Of a DNA stretch of 64,000 nucleotides, positions 17,369-26,351 are shown piece by piece. This DNA comes from Bradyrhizobium sp. Arg816. Lineage in GTDB: Bacteria; Pseudomonadota; Alphaproteobacteria; Rhizobiales; Xanthobacteraceae. Position numbers and translations under genes: made by a program. Numbering within the stretch: position 1 is the stretch's first letter; the number at the start of each line of letters is the position of its first letter. The DNA lies in assembly GCF_029989365.1 (NCBI RefSeq), contig NZ_JAPRAQ010000002.1, positions 124,001 to 188,000 of the forward strand, given 5' to 3'. The notes under the pieces were generated by a model. It had not been told where the DNA came from and made no database searches. It saw only the letters and a list, made by a program, of their open reading frames with translations.

Positions 17369-19473
17369 CCCGCCCCGATCAGCGGGATCGCCTCGTCCCG
17401 CTCATAGAGGTACAGCAGGCACCGTAGCGCCTCGCCACGCTCGCCCTTCAGCTTCGGATCGTCCTTCAGGATCCGCAGCGCCTCGTCTCTAGCCTGGGTG
17501 ATGAGCTGGCCGTGCACCTCCGACCGCGCGATGCGGTAGCCGGGCAGGCCGCTCTGGCGCACGCCCAGCACGTCGCCTTCGCCGCGCAGCTTCAAATCTT
17601 CCTCGGCGATGCGAAAGCCGTCGGTGGTCTCGCGGATCACCTTCAGGCGTGCCTTCGACATCTCGCCGAGCGGCTCCGAGTAGAGAAGGAGGCAGGTCGA
17701 GGCTTCCGAGCCGCGCCCGATACGGCCGCGCAGCTGGTGCAACTGGGCCAGGCCAAACCGTTCGGCGTTCTCGATCACCATGATGGTCGCGGCCGGCACG
17801 TCGACGCCGACCTCGACCACGGTGGTCGCAACCAGAAGGCCGATCTCATGGGCGGCGAACTGGCCCATCACGCGGTCCTTCTCGGTGCCCTTCATCTGGC
17901 CGTGGACGAGGCCGACGCGGTCGCCGAAACGTTTTTGCAAGCTCTCGAAGCGTTTGGTCGCATTGGTCAGGTGCTCGGTGCCCTCGGCCTCGGATTCCTC
18001 GACCAGCGGGCAGATCCAGTAGACCAGCTTGCCGGCCTCCAAGGCCCGGCCGATGCTGTCCGTGACCTCATTGAGGCGGCTCATCGATATGGTGCGGGTC
18101 TCGATCGGCTGGCGGCCGGCGGGCTTCTCGCGCAACTCGGAGATGTCCATGTCGCCGAAATAGGTCAGCACCAGCGTGCGCGGGATCGGCGTCGCACTCA
18201 GCACCAGCACGTCGACGGACTCGCCCTTCGAGGTCAGCGCGAGGCGTTCGCGCACCCCGAAACGATGTTGCTCGTCGACGACGGCCAGGGCGAGATCGCT
18301 GAAGATCACGTCGTCCTGGATCAGCGCATGGGTGCCGACGAGGAGATTGATCTCGCCGGCTTCGAGTTGCGCCAACAGCTCGCGCCGCTCCTTGCCTTTC
18401 TCGCGGCCGGTGAGAATGGCCACGCGCAGCCCTGCGTGCTCCGCGAGCGGGGCGATGGTCTTGATGTGCTGCCGCGCCAAAATTTCCGTCGGGGCCATCA
18501 GCGCGGCCTGCTTGCCGACCTCGGCGACGGCGGCCGCCGCCAGCAGCGCCACCACGGTCTTGCCCGAGCCGACATCGCCCTGAAGCAGGCGAAGCATGCG
18601 CACGGGCTGTTTCAGATCCTCGGCGATGGCGGCCGCGGCGTTGCGCTGGGACGGGGTCAGGGCATAGGGCAGGGCGTCGATGATCTTGTTGCGCAAGTGA
18701 CCGTCGCCGGCGTTGCGGACGCCGGCGGGGCGGCGCAATTGGGCGCGGATCAGGGCCAGCGCGAGCTGGCCGGCCAAAAGCTCGTCGAAGGCGAGGCGCG
18801 ACCAGTAGGGCTTTTCGGGCAGGATGTCCGTGAGCTCGACCGGCTGATGCACGCGGCTGAGCGCCTCGGTGACCGTCGGAAAACTGCAGCGGCGCATCAC
18901 CTCCGGGCTGATCCATTCCGGCAGGGCGGGCAGCTTCTGCAGCGCTTGCGCGACCGCGCGTCGCAGCGAGCCGAGCGCCAGGCCGGTGGTCAACGGATAG
19001 ACCGGGTCGATGCCGGAGAGTTTTGCGATCGCCTCTTCGTCGAGCACGCGGTCGGGATGTACGATCTGCGGGATGCCGTCATACATCTGCAGTGTGCCCG
19101 AGACGTAGCGCTTCTCGCCGACAGGCAGCAGCTTTTCGACATAGCCGGGCTTGGCGCGGAAGAAGGTCAGCACGACGTCGCCGGTGTCGTCGCTGGCGTA
19201 GACGAGATAGGGCGCGCGGGCGTTGCGCGGCGGAGGCGGGCGGTGGCGATCGACGGTGACCTCCAGCGTCACCATGGTTCCCTGGACGGCGTCGCGGATC
19301 TTTGGCCGCGCACGGCGGTCGATGACCTGGCTCGGCAAATGCAGCAGCAGGTCTACCAGGCGCGGCGTCTCATTGCGGCTGAGCAGGTACTGCAGCAGCT
19401 TGTCCTGCTTCGGACCGACGCCGGGCAGGCTGGTCACGGGAGCAAACAGCGGATTGAGCAGGCTGGGGCGCAT
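17365..19473 (-). CDS. recG: ATP-dependent DNA helicase RecG
   Basis: RecG remodels stalled forks and recombination intermediates. The 702-aa length fits. It has an N-terminal wedge/OB domain (LPGVGPKQDKLLQYL; LLHLPSQVIDRR), then superfamily 2 helicase motifs: I LLQGDVGSGKTVVALL, Ia MAPTEILARQH, II VVDEQHRFG, III LSATPIPRTL, and V-VI TTVVEVGVDVP and QLRGRIGRG. The C-terminal SGLPGYRIA belongs to the RecG-specific region. The start MRPSLLNPLFAPVTSLPGVG was preferred over an upstream ATG at 19527. It is divergent from sdhE-mfd and convergent with the PanE-like gene. Confidence 0.97.
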   Translation of the reverse strand: MRPSLLNPLFAPVTSLPGVGPKQDKLLQYLLSRNETPRLVDLLLHLPSQVIDRRARPKIRDAVQGTMVTLEVTVDRHRPPPPRNARAPYLVYASDDTGDVVLTFFRAKPGYVEKLLPVGEKRYVSGTLQMYDGIPQIVHPDRVLDEEAIAKLSGIDPVYPLTTGLALGSLRRAVAQALQKLPALPEWISPEVMRRCSFPTVTEALSRVHQPVELTDILPEKPYWSRLAFDELLAGQLALALIRAQLRRPAGVRNAGDGHLRNKIIDALPYALTPSQRNAAAAIAEDLKQPVRMLRLLQGDVGSGKTVVALLAAAAVAEVGKQAALMAPTEILARQHIKTIAPLAEHAGLRVAILTGREKGKERRELLAQLEAGEINLLVGTHALIQDDVIFSDLALAVVDEQHRFGVRERLALTSKGESVDVLVLSATPIPRTLVLTYFGDMDISELREKPAGRQPIETRTISMSRLNEVTDSIGRALEAGKLVYWICPLVEESEAEGTEHLTNATKRFESLQKRFGDRVGLVHGQMKGTEKDRVMGQFAAHEIGLLVATTVVEVGVDVPAATIMVIENAERFGLAQLHQLRGRIGRGSEASTCLLLYSEPLGEMSKARLKVIRETTDGFRIAEEDLKLRGEGDVLGVRQSGLPGYRIARSEVHGQLITQARDEALRILKDDPKLKGERGEALRCLLYLYERDEAIPLIGAG

Positions 19474-19659
19474 GAGAGCGAATCTAGGATCGTTTCGGCC
19501 CGTCATGCCCGGCTTTATGGCGGGCATCCACGGCTTTTTTCGCGGCGCTCGCGCGGGTAGCGGGCCATGCCAAATCGAGGGCTGACAGGGGCGGTCCGAG
19601 TGGCTATATCACCCCGGCCCGGCACGTCCGGGCTTTCTGCGTTTGACTGGATCCGAGAC

Positions 19660-19950
19660 ATGACGGGAACGACACGATCGAGCAACGGGCTGGACGATCG
19701 CCGCAAGCGGCTTCTGTTCCGCTGCTGGCACCGCGGCACGCGCGAGATGGACCTGATCCTCGGCCGCTTCGCGGATGCGGAGATCGGCAATCTGACCGAC
19801 GCGGAGCTGTCCGAGCTCGAGACCCTGCTCGACGAGTCCGATCCCGATCTCTATGCCGCCATCACCGGTGACAAGGTGCTGCCAGCTGAAGTCACCGGCG
19901 CGCTGTTTGCCCGCATCAAGGCGTTCCCGATTACGGACGGCGATTTATGA
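19660..19950 (+). CDS. sdhE: FAD assembly factor SdhE (succinate dehydrogenase flavinylation)
   Basis: The 96-aa protein matches the SdhE/Sdh5/YgfY family. It contains the diagnostic RGxxE-type motif HRGTREMDLILGRFAD and a helical C-terminus (LSELETLLDESDPDLYAAITG). SdhE promotes covalent attachment of FAD to SdhA. Its TGA overlaps the mfd ATG (ATGA), so translation of the two is coupled. The sdhE-mfd order beside recG recurs in rhizobia. Confidence 0.93.
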   Translation: MTGTTRSSNGLDDRRKRLLFRCWHRGTREMDLILGRFADAEIGNLTDAELSELETLLDESDPDLYAAITGDKVLPAEVTGALFARIKAFPITDGDL

Positions 19951-22900
19951 AACAGGGGATGAAGTCGCCGGCCGAGCTGCTCACGCCCGGCCGCGCGCTG
20001 ACGCTTGCCAATGTTGCCGAGGGCGCCGAGGGCCTCGTCATCTCCGATCTCGCCCGCGCCATCGCCGCGCGGCCGAAGAAGGCGGCCGTCAGCCTCGCCG
20101 TGGTCTGCCGCGACGGTGGGCGAATGCAGCAGCTCGAGCGCGCGCTGCAGTTCTTCGCGCCCGATTTGCCGGTGCTGACCTTTCCGGCCTGGGACTGCCA
20201 GCCCTATGACCGCGTCTCGCCGCATGGCGGCATCCTCGCGCAGCGCCTGACCACGCTGGCGCGGCTTGCGCCGCTGACCGGTAGCGACAAGCCGCTGATC
20301 GTGCTCACCACGGTGAACGCGATCCTGCAGCGCGTCCCTGCGCGCGAACTCGTTGCCGCGCAGGCGCTGTCGGTTGCGCCGGGCAACGTGGTGCCGATGG
20401 ACACCATCGTCGCCTGGCTCGAGCACAACGGCTACAACCGCTCCTCGACCGTGCGCGAGCCCGGCGAATATGCCGTGCGCGGCGGTATCCTGGATCTGTT
20501 TCCGGCCGGCCTCGACCAGCCGGTCCGCTTCGACTTCTTCGGCGACAGCCTGGAATCGATCCGCTCGTTCGACGCCGAGACCCAGCGCACGATGCTCGAC
20601 ATGCGCTCGCTCGACCTCGTGCCGATCTCGGAATTCCAACTCGTCACCGACACCATCCGCCGCTTCCGCATGGGCTATGTCGCCGAGTTCGGCGCGCCCG
20701 AGCGCGACGACGCGCTGTACGAGGCCGTCAGCGAGGGCCGCCGCCATCCCGGCATGGAGCACTGGCTGCCGCTGTTCCAGGACCGGATGGACACGCTGTT
20801 CGACTATCTGCAAGGCGCAGCCATCGCGATCGAGCCGCAGGCCGAGGACGCCGTCCGCGAGCGTTTCAAGCAGATCCAGGATTACTACGAAGCCCGCCGC
20901 GATGCGATGGAGCATCCCGGCGGCGGCGCGATCTACAAGCCGCTGCCGCCCGACAGGCTCTATCTCACCGACGAGGAATGGACCAGGCGCGAAAACGAGA
21001 TGTCGCTGGTGCGGCTGACGCAGTTTTCGGTTCCGGCCGATGGGGCGACGATCGTCGATGCCGGCGCGCGCAAGGGCCGCGACTTCGCACCCGAACGCAA
21101 TGACGCCACCGTCAACGTGTTCGAGTCCGTCGTCAGCCACGTGATGGCGCTGCATGCCCAGCGCAAGAAGGTCGTGATCGCGCTCTGGAGCGAGGGATCG
21201 CGCGACCGCATGACCTCGATGCTGCGCGACCACAAGCTGACCCATACCACCAGCGTCAACAGCTGGCGGACGGTGCAGGCGACCCCGCGCAACGAGACCA
21301 TGCTCGCCGTGCTCGGCCTGGAAAGCGGTTTCGAGACCGACGAGATCGCGCTGATCAGCGAGCAGGATATCCTTGGCGACCGCCTGGTCCGGCCCCGCAA
21401 GGCGAGCCGCAAGCTCGACAATTTCATCTCGGAGGTGACCAGCCTTGCCGCGGGCGACATCGTCGTCCACGTCGATCACGGCATCGGCCGCTTCATCGGC
21501 CTCCAGACTCTCGACGTCGCGGGCGCGCCCCACGACTGCCTCGAGCTGCATTATGCCGCCGAGACAAAGCTGTTCCTCCCCGTTGAGAACATCGAGTTGC
21601 TGTCGCGCTACGGCTCCGACCAGACCACGGTCGAGCTGGATCGTCTGGGCGGAAGCGGCTGGCAGACCCGCAAGGCAAAACTCAAGAACCGCATCCGCGA
21701 GATCGCGGGCGAATTGATCAAGATCGCTGCCGCGCGCCATTTGCACGAGGCGCCAAAGCTGCCGGTGCAGTCGGGCCTCTACGACGAGTTCTGCGCGCGC
21801 TTCCCCTATGACGAGACCGAAGACCAGCTCGGCGCCATCGAATCCACCCTGAAGGACCTCGAGCTCGGCCGTCCGATGGACCGCCTGATCTGCGGCGACG
21901 TCGGCTTCGGCAAGACCGAGGTTGCGCTGCGCGCGGCCTTTGCCGTCGCGCTCGAAGGCAAGCAGGTCGCGGTCGTGGTGCCGACCACGCTGCTGGCCCG
22001 TCAGCATCACAGGACCTTCACCGAGCGCTTCAAGGGCTTCCCGGTGAACGTGGCGCAGGCCTCGCGCCTGGTCCCGACCAAGGAGCTGAACCTGGTCAAG
22101 AAGGGCATCGCTGACGGTTCGGTCGACATCGTCGTCGGCACCCACGCACTGCTCGGCAAGGCGATCAAGTTCCGCGATCTCGGCCTCGTCATCGTCGACG
22201 AGGAGCAGCATTTTGGCGTCACTCACAAGGAGCGGCTGAAGGCGCTTCGCTCCGAGGTGCACGTGCTGACGCTGTCGGCGACGCCGATCCCGCGCACGCT
22301 GCAACTGGCATTGACCGGCGTCCGCGAGCTCTCGATCATCGCATCGCCCCCGGTCGACCGCCTCGCGGTGCGCACCTTCGTCGCCCCGCACGATCCGCTG
22401 ATGATCCGCGAGGCGCTGCTGCGCGAGCGCTATCGCGGCGGCCAGGCGTTCTACGTGGTGCCGCGCATCGACGACCTCGCCGAGGTCAAGGACTTCCTCG
22501 ACAAGAACGTGCCGGAGATGAAGGTCGCGGTCGCGCACGGCCAGATGCCGCCCGCGGTGATCGAGGACATCATGACCGCCTTCTACGACGGCAAGTTCGA
22601 CATCCTGCTGTCCACGACGATCGTGGAATCCGGCCTGGACATTCCCAACGCCAACACCCTGATCGTGCACCGCGCCGACATGTTCGGCCTGGCGCAGCTG
22701 TATCAGCTCCGCGGCCGCGTCGGCCGCTCCAAGCTGCGGGCCTATGCGCTGTTCACGCTGCCGGCGCAGCAGAAGATCACGGCGCAGGCCGAGCGCCGGC
22801 TCACCGTGCTGCAATCGCTGGAGACGCTGGGCGCGGGCTTCCAGCTCGCCTCGCACGACCTCGACATCCGCGGCGCCGGCAACCTGCTCGGCGAGGAGCA

Positions 22901-23465
22901 GTCCGGCCACATCAAGGAGGTGGGCTTCGAGCTCTATCAGTCGATGCTGGAGGAGGCGATCGTCAACCTCAAGGCCGGCGTGTCCGAGCCTGCTGCCGAC
23001 CGCTGGTCGCCCTCGATCACCATCGGCATGCCCGTGCTCATTCCGGAAGACTATGTCGGCGATCTCTCGGTGCGGCTGTCGCTGTACCGGCGGCTGGCCG
23101 ATCTCGACACCGAGGAGGAGATCGAGAACTTTGGCGCCGAGATGCGCGACCGCTTCGGCGTGCTGCCGGACGAGGTGCGCTACCTGTTCAAGGTCGCCGC
23201 GATCAAGGCGTTCTGCCGCACGGCCAATGTCGGGAAGATCGATGCCGGCCCGAAGGGCGCGGTCATCGCCTTCCGCGATAATTCGTTCGCCCATCCCGAC
23301 CGCCTGGTGTCGTTCATCCGCAGCTACGGCCAGGCCGCCAAGGTGCGGCCCGACATGAAGGTGGTGTTCCTGCAGGACTGGGAGACGCCGGAAGAGCGTC
23401 TCGCCGGCACCACCGAGATCATGCGACAGCTTGCGCAGCTGGCGCAGAGCAAGAAGGCGGCGTAA
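19947..23465 (+). CDS. mfd: Transcription-repair coupling factor Mfd
   Basis: Mfd displaces RNA polymerase stalled at lesions and recruits UvrA. The 1172-aa protein has the UvrB-homology region (FPAWDCQPYDRVSPHGG; REPGEYAVRGGILDLFP), the RNA-polymerase-interacting CarD-like domain (DIVVHVDHGIGRFIGL), and helicase motifs I (CGDVGFGKTEVALRAAF), II (VDEEQHFGV), III (LSATPIPRTL), V and VI (TTIVESGLDIPNANT; QLRGRVGRS). The C-terminal TRCF domain begins IPEDYVGDLSVRLSLYRRLA. It is translationally coupled to sdhE and ends 158 bp before a T-tailed hairpin. Confidence 0.98.
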   Translation: MKQGMKSPAELLTPGRALTLANVAEGAEGLVISDLARAIAARPKKAAVSLAVVCRDGGRMQQLERALQFFAPDLPVLTFPAWDCQPYDRVSPHGGILAQRLTTLARLAPLTGSDKPLIVLTTVNAILQRVPARELVAAQALSVAPGNVVPMDTIVAWLEHNGYNRSSTVREPGEYAVRGGILDLFPAGLDQPVRFDFFGDSLESIRSFDAETQRTMLDMRSLDLVPISEFQLVTDTIRRFRMGYVAEFGAPERDDALYEAVSEGRRHPGMEHWLPLFQDRMDTLFDYLQGAAIAIEPQAEDAVRERFKQIQDYYEARRDAMEHPGGGAIYKPLPPDRLYLTDEEWTRRENEMSLVRLTQFSVPADGATIVDAGARKGRDFAPERNDATVNVFESVVSHVMALHAQRKKVVIALWSEGSRDRMTSMLRDHKLTHTTSVNSWRTVQATPRNETMLAVLGLESGFETDEIALISEQDILGDRLVRPRKASRKLDNFISEVTSLAAGDIVVHVDHGIGRFIGLQTLDVAGAPHDCLELHYAAETKLFLPVENIELLSRYGSDQTTVELDRLGGSGWQTRKAKLKNRIREIAGELIKIAAARHLHEAPKLPVQSGLYDEFCARFPYDETEDQLGAIESTLKDLELGRPMDRLICGDVGFGKTEVALRAAFAVALEGKQVAVVVPTTLLARQHHRTFTERFKGFPVNVAQASRLVPTKELNLVKKGIADGSVDIVVGTHALLGKAIKFRDLGLVIVDEEQHFGVTHKERLKALRSEVHVLTLSATPIPRTLQLALTGVRELSIIASPPVDRLAVRTFVAPHDPLMIREALLRERYRGGQAFYVVPRIDDLAEVKDFLDKNVPEMKVAVAHGQMPPAVIEDIMTAFYDGKFDILLSTTIVESGLDIPNANTLIVHRADMFGLAQLYQLRGRVGRSKLRAYALFTLPAQQKITAQAERRLTVLQSLETLGAGFQLASHDLDIRGAGNLLGEEQSGHIKEVGFELYQSMLEEAIVNLKAGVSEPAADRWSPSITIGMPVLIPEDYVGDLSVRLSLYRRLADLDTEEEIENFGAEMRDRFGVLPDEVRYLFKVAAIKAFCRTANVGKIDAGPKGAVIAFRDNSFAHPDRLVSFIRSYGQAAKVRPDMKVVFLQDWETPEERLAGTTEIMRQLAQLAQSKKAA

Positions 23466-23623
23466 TTGTTCCGAGCGCCACCGGAGCGGTACTTGGATAC
23501 AAGACAGCGGCATATGGCCACTTGCGGAATGATCGAACGACAGCCATGTTCGATTCGTCGAGTTCGGCCGACGATTTGGCCTCGCCGCTGATTGCGTGCC
23601 CGACTGATGACCTGATTCGTGTG

Positions 23624-23656
23624 ACCCGCGACTGGTTTACCGGCCGCGGGTTTTTT
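23624..23656 (+). terminator. Intrinsic terminator downstream of mfd
   Basis: ACCCGCG (23624-23630) pairs with CGCGGGT (23645-23651), followed directly by a run of six T (23651-23656). The loop contains a further GGT/ACC pair. It lies between mfd and the desaturase and shows that the frame open upstream of the desaturase is not coding. Confidence 0.75.
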
Positions 23657-23707
23657 GTACCGCAAAACGGGCCTTCCCCGCCCATTGAAACCTCTGAGGT
23701 CGCGAGC

Positions 23708-24898
23708 GTGTCTATCAATATCGATTCAGGCCAGGAATCCGGTGACGAACACGACGACGTCATGTATCCGCAGGTCCTGCCGTTCATATTGGTCCACGCG
23801 GGATGCTTCGCGGCGATCTGGTCGGGCGTCTCGTGGCAAGCCGTTGCCATCTGCGCGGTCCTGTACTGGTTGCGCATGTTTGCGATCACCGCCGGGTATC
23901 ACCGGTATTTCTCGCATCGGGCTTACGCGACCAGCCGGGTGTTTCAGTTCATCCTGGCCTTCCTGGCCCAGAGCAGCGCTCAGAAAAGCGTCCTCTGGTG
24001 GGCTGCCAAACATCGCCATCATCATCTTCACTCGGATACGGCGAAGGATGTGCATTCGCCCCGGCACAAGGGCTTCCTCTACAGTCATGTCGGCTGGATC
24101 TTCTACCGGCAGCACGATGCAACCGACCTGGTGAAAGTATCGGATCTGGCGTCGTATCCGGAGTTGATGTGGCTGCACAGGCTGGAGCTTCTGCCGGCAT
24201 TCGTGCTCGCGGGCCTCTGCTTCCTCATTGCGGGGTGGTCGGGACTCGTGGTCGGGTTCCTCTGGAGCACCGTGCTGGTGTATCACGGCACGTTCTGCAT
24301 CAACTCCCTCGCACATGTTCACGGCCGCAGGCGGTATGTGACCGGTGACGATTCCCGCAACAACTGGCTGCTCGCTCTCGTCACGATGGGTGAGGGGTGG
24401 CACAACAATCACCACGCCTACCAGGCCAGTGCTCGACAGGGCTTCCACTGGTACGAGATCGATCTCACCTATTATATCCTGGTGGTCCTGTCCTGGCTCG
24501 GGATTGTCCGGGATCTGAAGATGCCGCCCAAGCAGGTCCTGCGCAATGAGCATCGGCTGGGATCTCGCGTGATCAAGCAAGCGGCCGAGCAGCTCGCCGC
24601 TCGCTTCAATCCCGAACACATCGCCCTGGCGATCAGGACGTCGATCCATGAGACCGAATTGTCGGTCCGGGACGCGATTCACCTGTTGCAGCACAGAGCC
24701 GATCTGCGTCTGGCCAGCATGCCGACTCGCGACCAGTTGCTGGCTGAAGCGCAGCGCATGTTCGCGAAGACGATGTCCCTGGACGACATCGTCGACCGGG
24801 CCCACGAGCTCCTGAACGAGACTGTTGGCTTTCCCCTGGCCACGCCTGCGCCTGCTCTCGCAACCAACGCGCAACCTGGGACGAATGGCGGCGCTTAG
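23708..24898 (+). CDS. Acyl-CoA/acyl-lipid delta-9-type fatty acid desaturase
   Basis: This integral-membrane di-iron desaturase has 396 aa from the GTG at 23708. All three histidine boxes are present: GYHRYFSH, KHRHHH and GWHNNHH. Hydrophobic pairs (MYPQVLPFILVHAGCFAAIW; LPAFVLAGLCFLIAGW) span the membrane. It would introduce a cis double bond into saturated acyl chains, most likely at C9. A helical C-terminal extension of about 110 residues follows the core. The start was chosen because GAGG lies about eight bases upstream and because a terminator hairpin occupies the longer frame that begins at 23522. An R2 palindrome follows the stop. Confidence 0.88.
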   Translation: MSINIDSGQESGDEHDDVMYPQVLPFILVHAGCFAAIWSGVSWQAVAICAVLYWLRMFAITAGYHRYFSHRAYATSRVFQFILAFLAQSSAQKSVLWWAAKHRHHHLHSDTAKDVHSPRHKGFLYSHVGWIFYRQHDATDLVKVSDLASYPELMWLHRLELLPAFVLAGLCFLIAGWSGLVVGFLWSTVLVYHGTFCINSLAHVHGRRRYVTGDDSRNNWLLALVTMGEGWHNNHHAYQASARQGFHWYEIDLTYYILVVLSWLGIVRDLKMPPKQVLRNEHRLGSRVIKQAAEQLAARFNPEHIALAIRTSIHETELSVRDAIHLLQHRADLRLASMPTRDQLLAEAQRMFAKTMSLDDIVDRAHELLNETVGFPLATPAPALATNAQPGTNGGA

Positions 24899-24935
24899 GG
24901 CGATGACGCGGATCGAATGATTTCGGCAGGATTGT

Positions 24936-25027
24936 CGTAGGGTGGGCAAAGGCGCGCTTGCGCCCGTGCCGACCATCCTTCCAAGACCGCTGAAAGTGGT
25001 GGGCACGCTTCGCTTTGCCCACCCTAC
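24936..25027. repeat. Dispersed inverted-repeat element R2, copy 1
   Basis: This 92-bp element is bounded by CGTAGGGTGGGCAAAG and CTTTGCCCACCCTACG, a 16-bp terminal inverted repeat. GTGGGCACGCTTCG lies internally. A second copy with the same ends lies at 36155-36245. The form is that of a small non-autonomous palindromic element; no coding sequence or obvious target duplication was seen. Confidence 0.88.
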
Positions 25028-25043
25028 GGCCTGGAGATCGTAG

Positions 25044-26267
25044 CTACGACGCGGCCCTTGACGCGTCGGCCGAGAGACGCCCGAGCAGTGACCGCGCCGT
25101 ATCCGAGGGCGACAGCGAGTCCACGCTGACGACGGGATCGCTGCGCATCTCGTGCTTGCCATTTGAGGTGTGTCGCATCACCGCCGACAGGCGGCGGGCG
25201 ATCATGTGGGCGGTGCGGAAGTCGGTCTCCGCGAACACGACGATGACGGAACCGTCTTTCTGCGCCACGCCAAAATCCATCTGCCGCATCAGGCGGCTCA
25301 GGATCCGCGCGGCGTCGAGCTGGGCACGGGAATTGCCGGGCTCGAAGGCGAAGCGTGCCACGGAGAGGCCGCCGCCGCGGGCAAGGGCCTGCTCGACCGC
25401 CTTGGCGAAATCGCGGGCAAAAGCTTCTACCGTGAGCAGGCCGCTGCGCGGATCAAGCCAGCCGCCGGCATCGATCGAGCGCAGCGTGCGGCTCAGTTGC
25501 GCTTCCATCGCGTGCTGGCGGATCAGCGGCAGCGCGTTGGCGGCGACCTTCGCCGGCTCGCCCGGGATCAGCTCGAGATTGGGCAGGTCGTACGTCTGCG
25601 CGAGCTGGTGCGCGGTGACGACCACGGGCAGGCTGCGGAATCGGGTGTCTTCGGCGAGCACCGTGAGGAAGGCGTCGGTGACGCGCGCGGTAAAACCTTC
25701 GGCGAGCACGACGCCATCGATATCGCGGGTGTTGAGATGCTTGGCCGCAGCCTCGATCGAGAGCGCGCCGACGACCCCGACGCGTTCGCCGAACGCAACG
25801 GAGAGCGCAGGGTAGGCTGCGCCGCGGCCGATCAGGAGCACCGTTGCATCGCGTGCCGGATCCCCCTCCGGCAACCCGACCTTCGCGTCCGGCAGCCGGC
25901 GCAGAACCGTTGCATGGAGAGTACGCACGCGCAGCGCGGCGCGGAGCCGCGCGACGAGGCGGTCGGAATTGCCGCCGCGCGAGGAGAAGGGCAGGGCGTT
26001 CTGCGGCAGCGTGCCCGCAGCATCGAGTGCCACGAACGGCAGGTAGGGCGATTGGTCCGCGATCTTCCTGGCGAGCGGCGCAAGATAGGGCTCGTGCCCG
26101 GCATGCATCGCGGCGAGAACCGCGGCCGGCTGCACCTGCTCGACCGCGCGCGCCGCGCTGGCCCAGTCAGCGTCCACGACGGGAAACAGACGGGCCTCGT
26201 CCAGTGCCGCAATGAAAGGCGGCCGCTGGGTGTTGGACACAAACAGGATCGGGCCCGCCTGGGACAT
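25044..26267 (-). CDS. Degenerate GGDEF-domain protein with receiver-like N-terminal half
   Basis: The 407-aa soluble protein has two receiver-like alpha/beta segments in the N-terminal 260 residues (ILFVSNTQRPPFIAALDEA; ATVLLIGRGAAYPALSVAFGE) without a clear phospho-acceptor arrangement. A C-terminal region from about 270 has the GGDEF fold pattern: DPRSGLLTVEAFARDF at the start, then a strand in which the GG(D/E)EF signature is replaced by KDGSVIVVF, then the helix TAHMIARRLSAVMRHT. Without the signature it should not make c-di-GMP, so it may be a nucleotide-binding or scaffold protein. It is divergent from nothing obvious and lies just after an R2 element. Confidence 0.7.
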   Translation of the reverse strand: MSQAGPILFVSNTQRPPFIAALDEARLFPVVDADWASAARAVEQVQPAAVLAAMHAGHEPYLAPLARKIADQSPYLPFVALDAAGTLPQNALPFSSRGGNSDRLVARLRAALRVRTLHATVLRRLPDAKVGLPEGDPARDATVLLIGRGAAYPALSVAFGERVGVVGALSIEAAAKHLNTRDIDGVVLAEGFTARVTDAFLTVLAEDTRFRSLPVVVTAHQLAQTYDLPNLELIPGEPAKVAANALPLIRQHAMEAQLSRTLRSIDAGGWLDPRSGLLTVEAFARDFAKAVEQALARGGGLSVARFAFEPGNSRAQLDAARILSRLMRQMDFGVAQKDGSVIVVFAETDFRTAHMIARRLSAVMRHTSNGKHEMRSDPVVSVDSLSPSDTARSLLGRLSADASRAAS

Positions 26268-26351
26268 CGCAAACTCTGATCACGCAACAGATGCTGCGCA
26301 ATCTAGTCCGGTTGCCTTAATGCAGCGTCAATGGAAGGGCCGAAACTGCGC

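Noticed and set aside
19851..23513. Open frame of about 1220 codons antisense to mfd
   Set aside because: High-GC third-position shadow of mfd. Composition is His/Asp/Arg-rich without any motif, and mfd is certain on the other strand.
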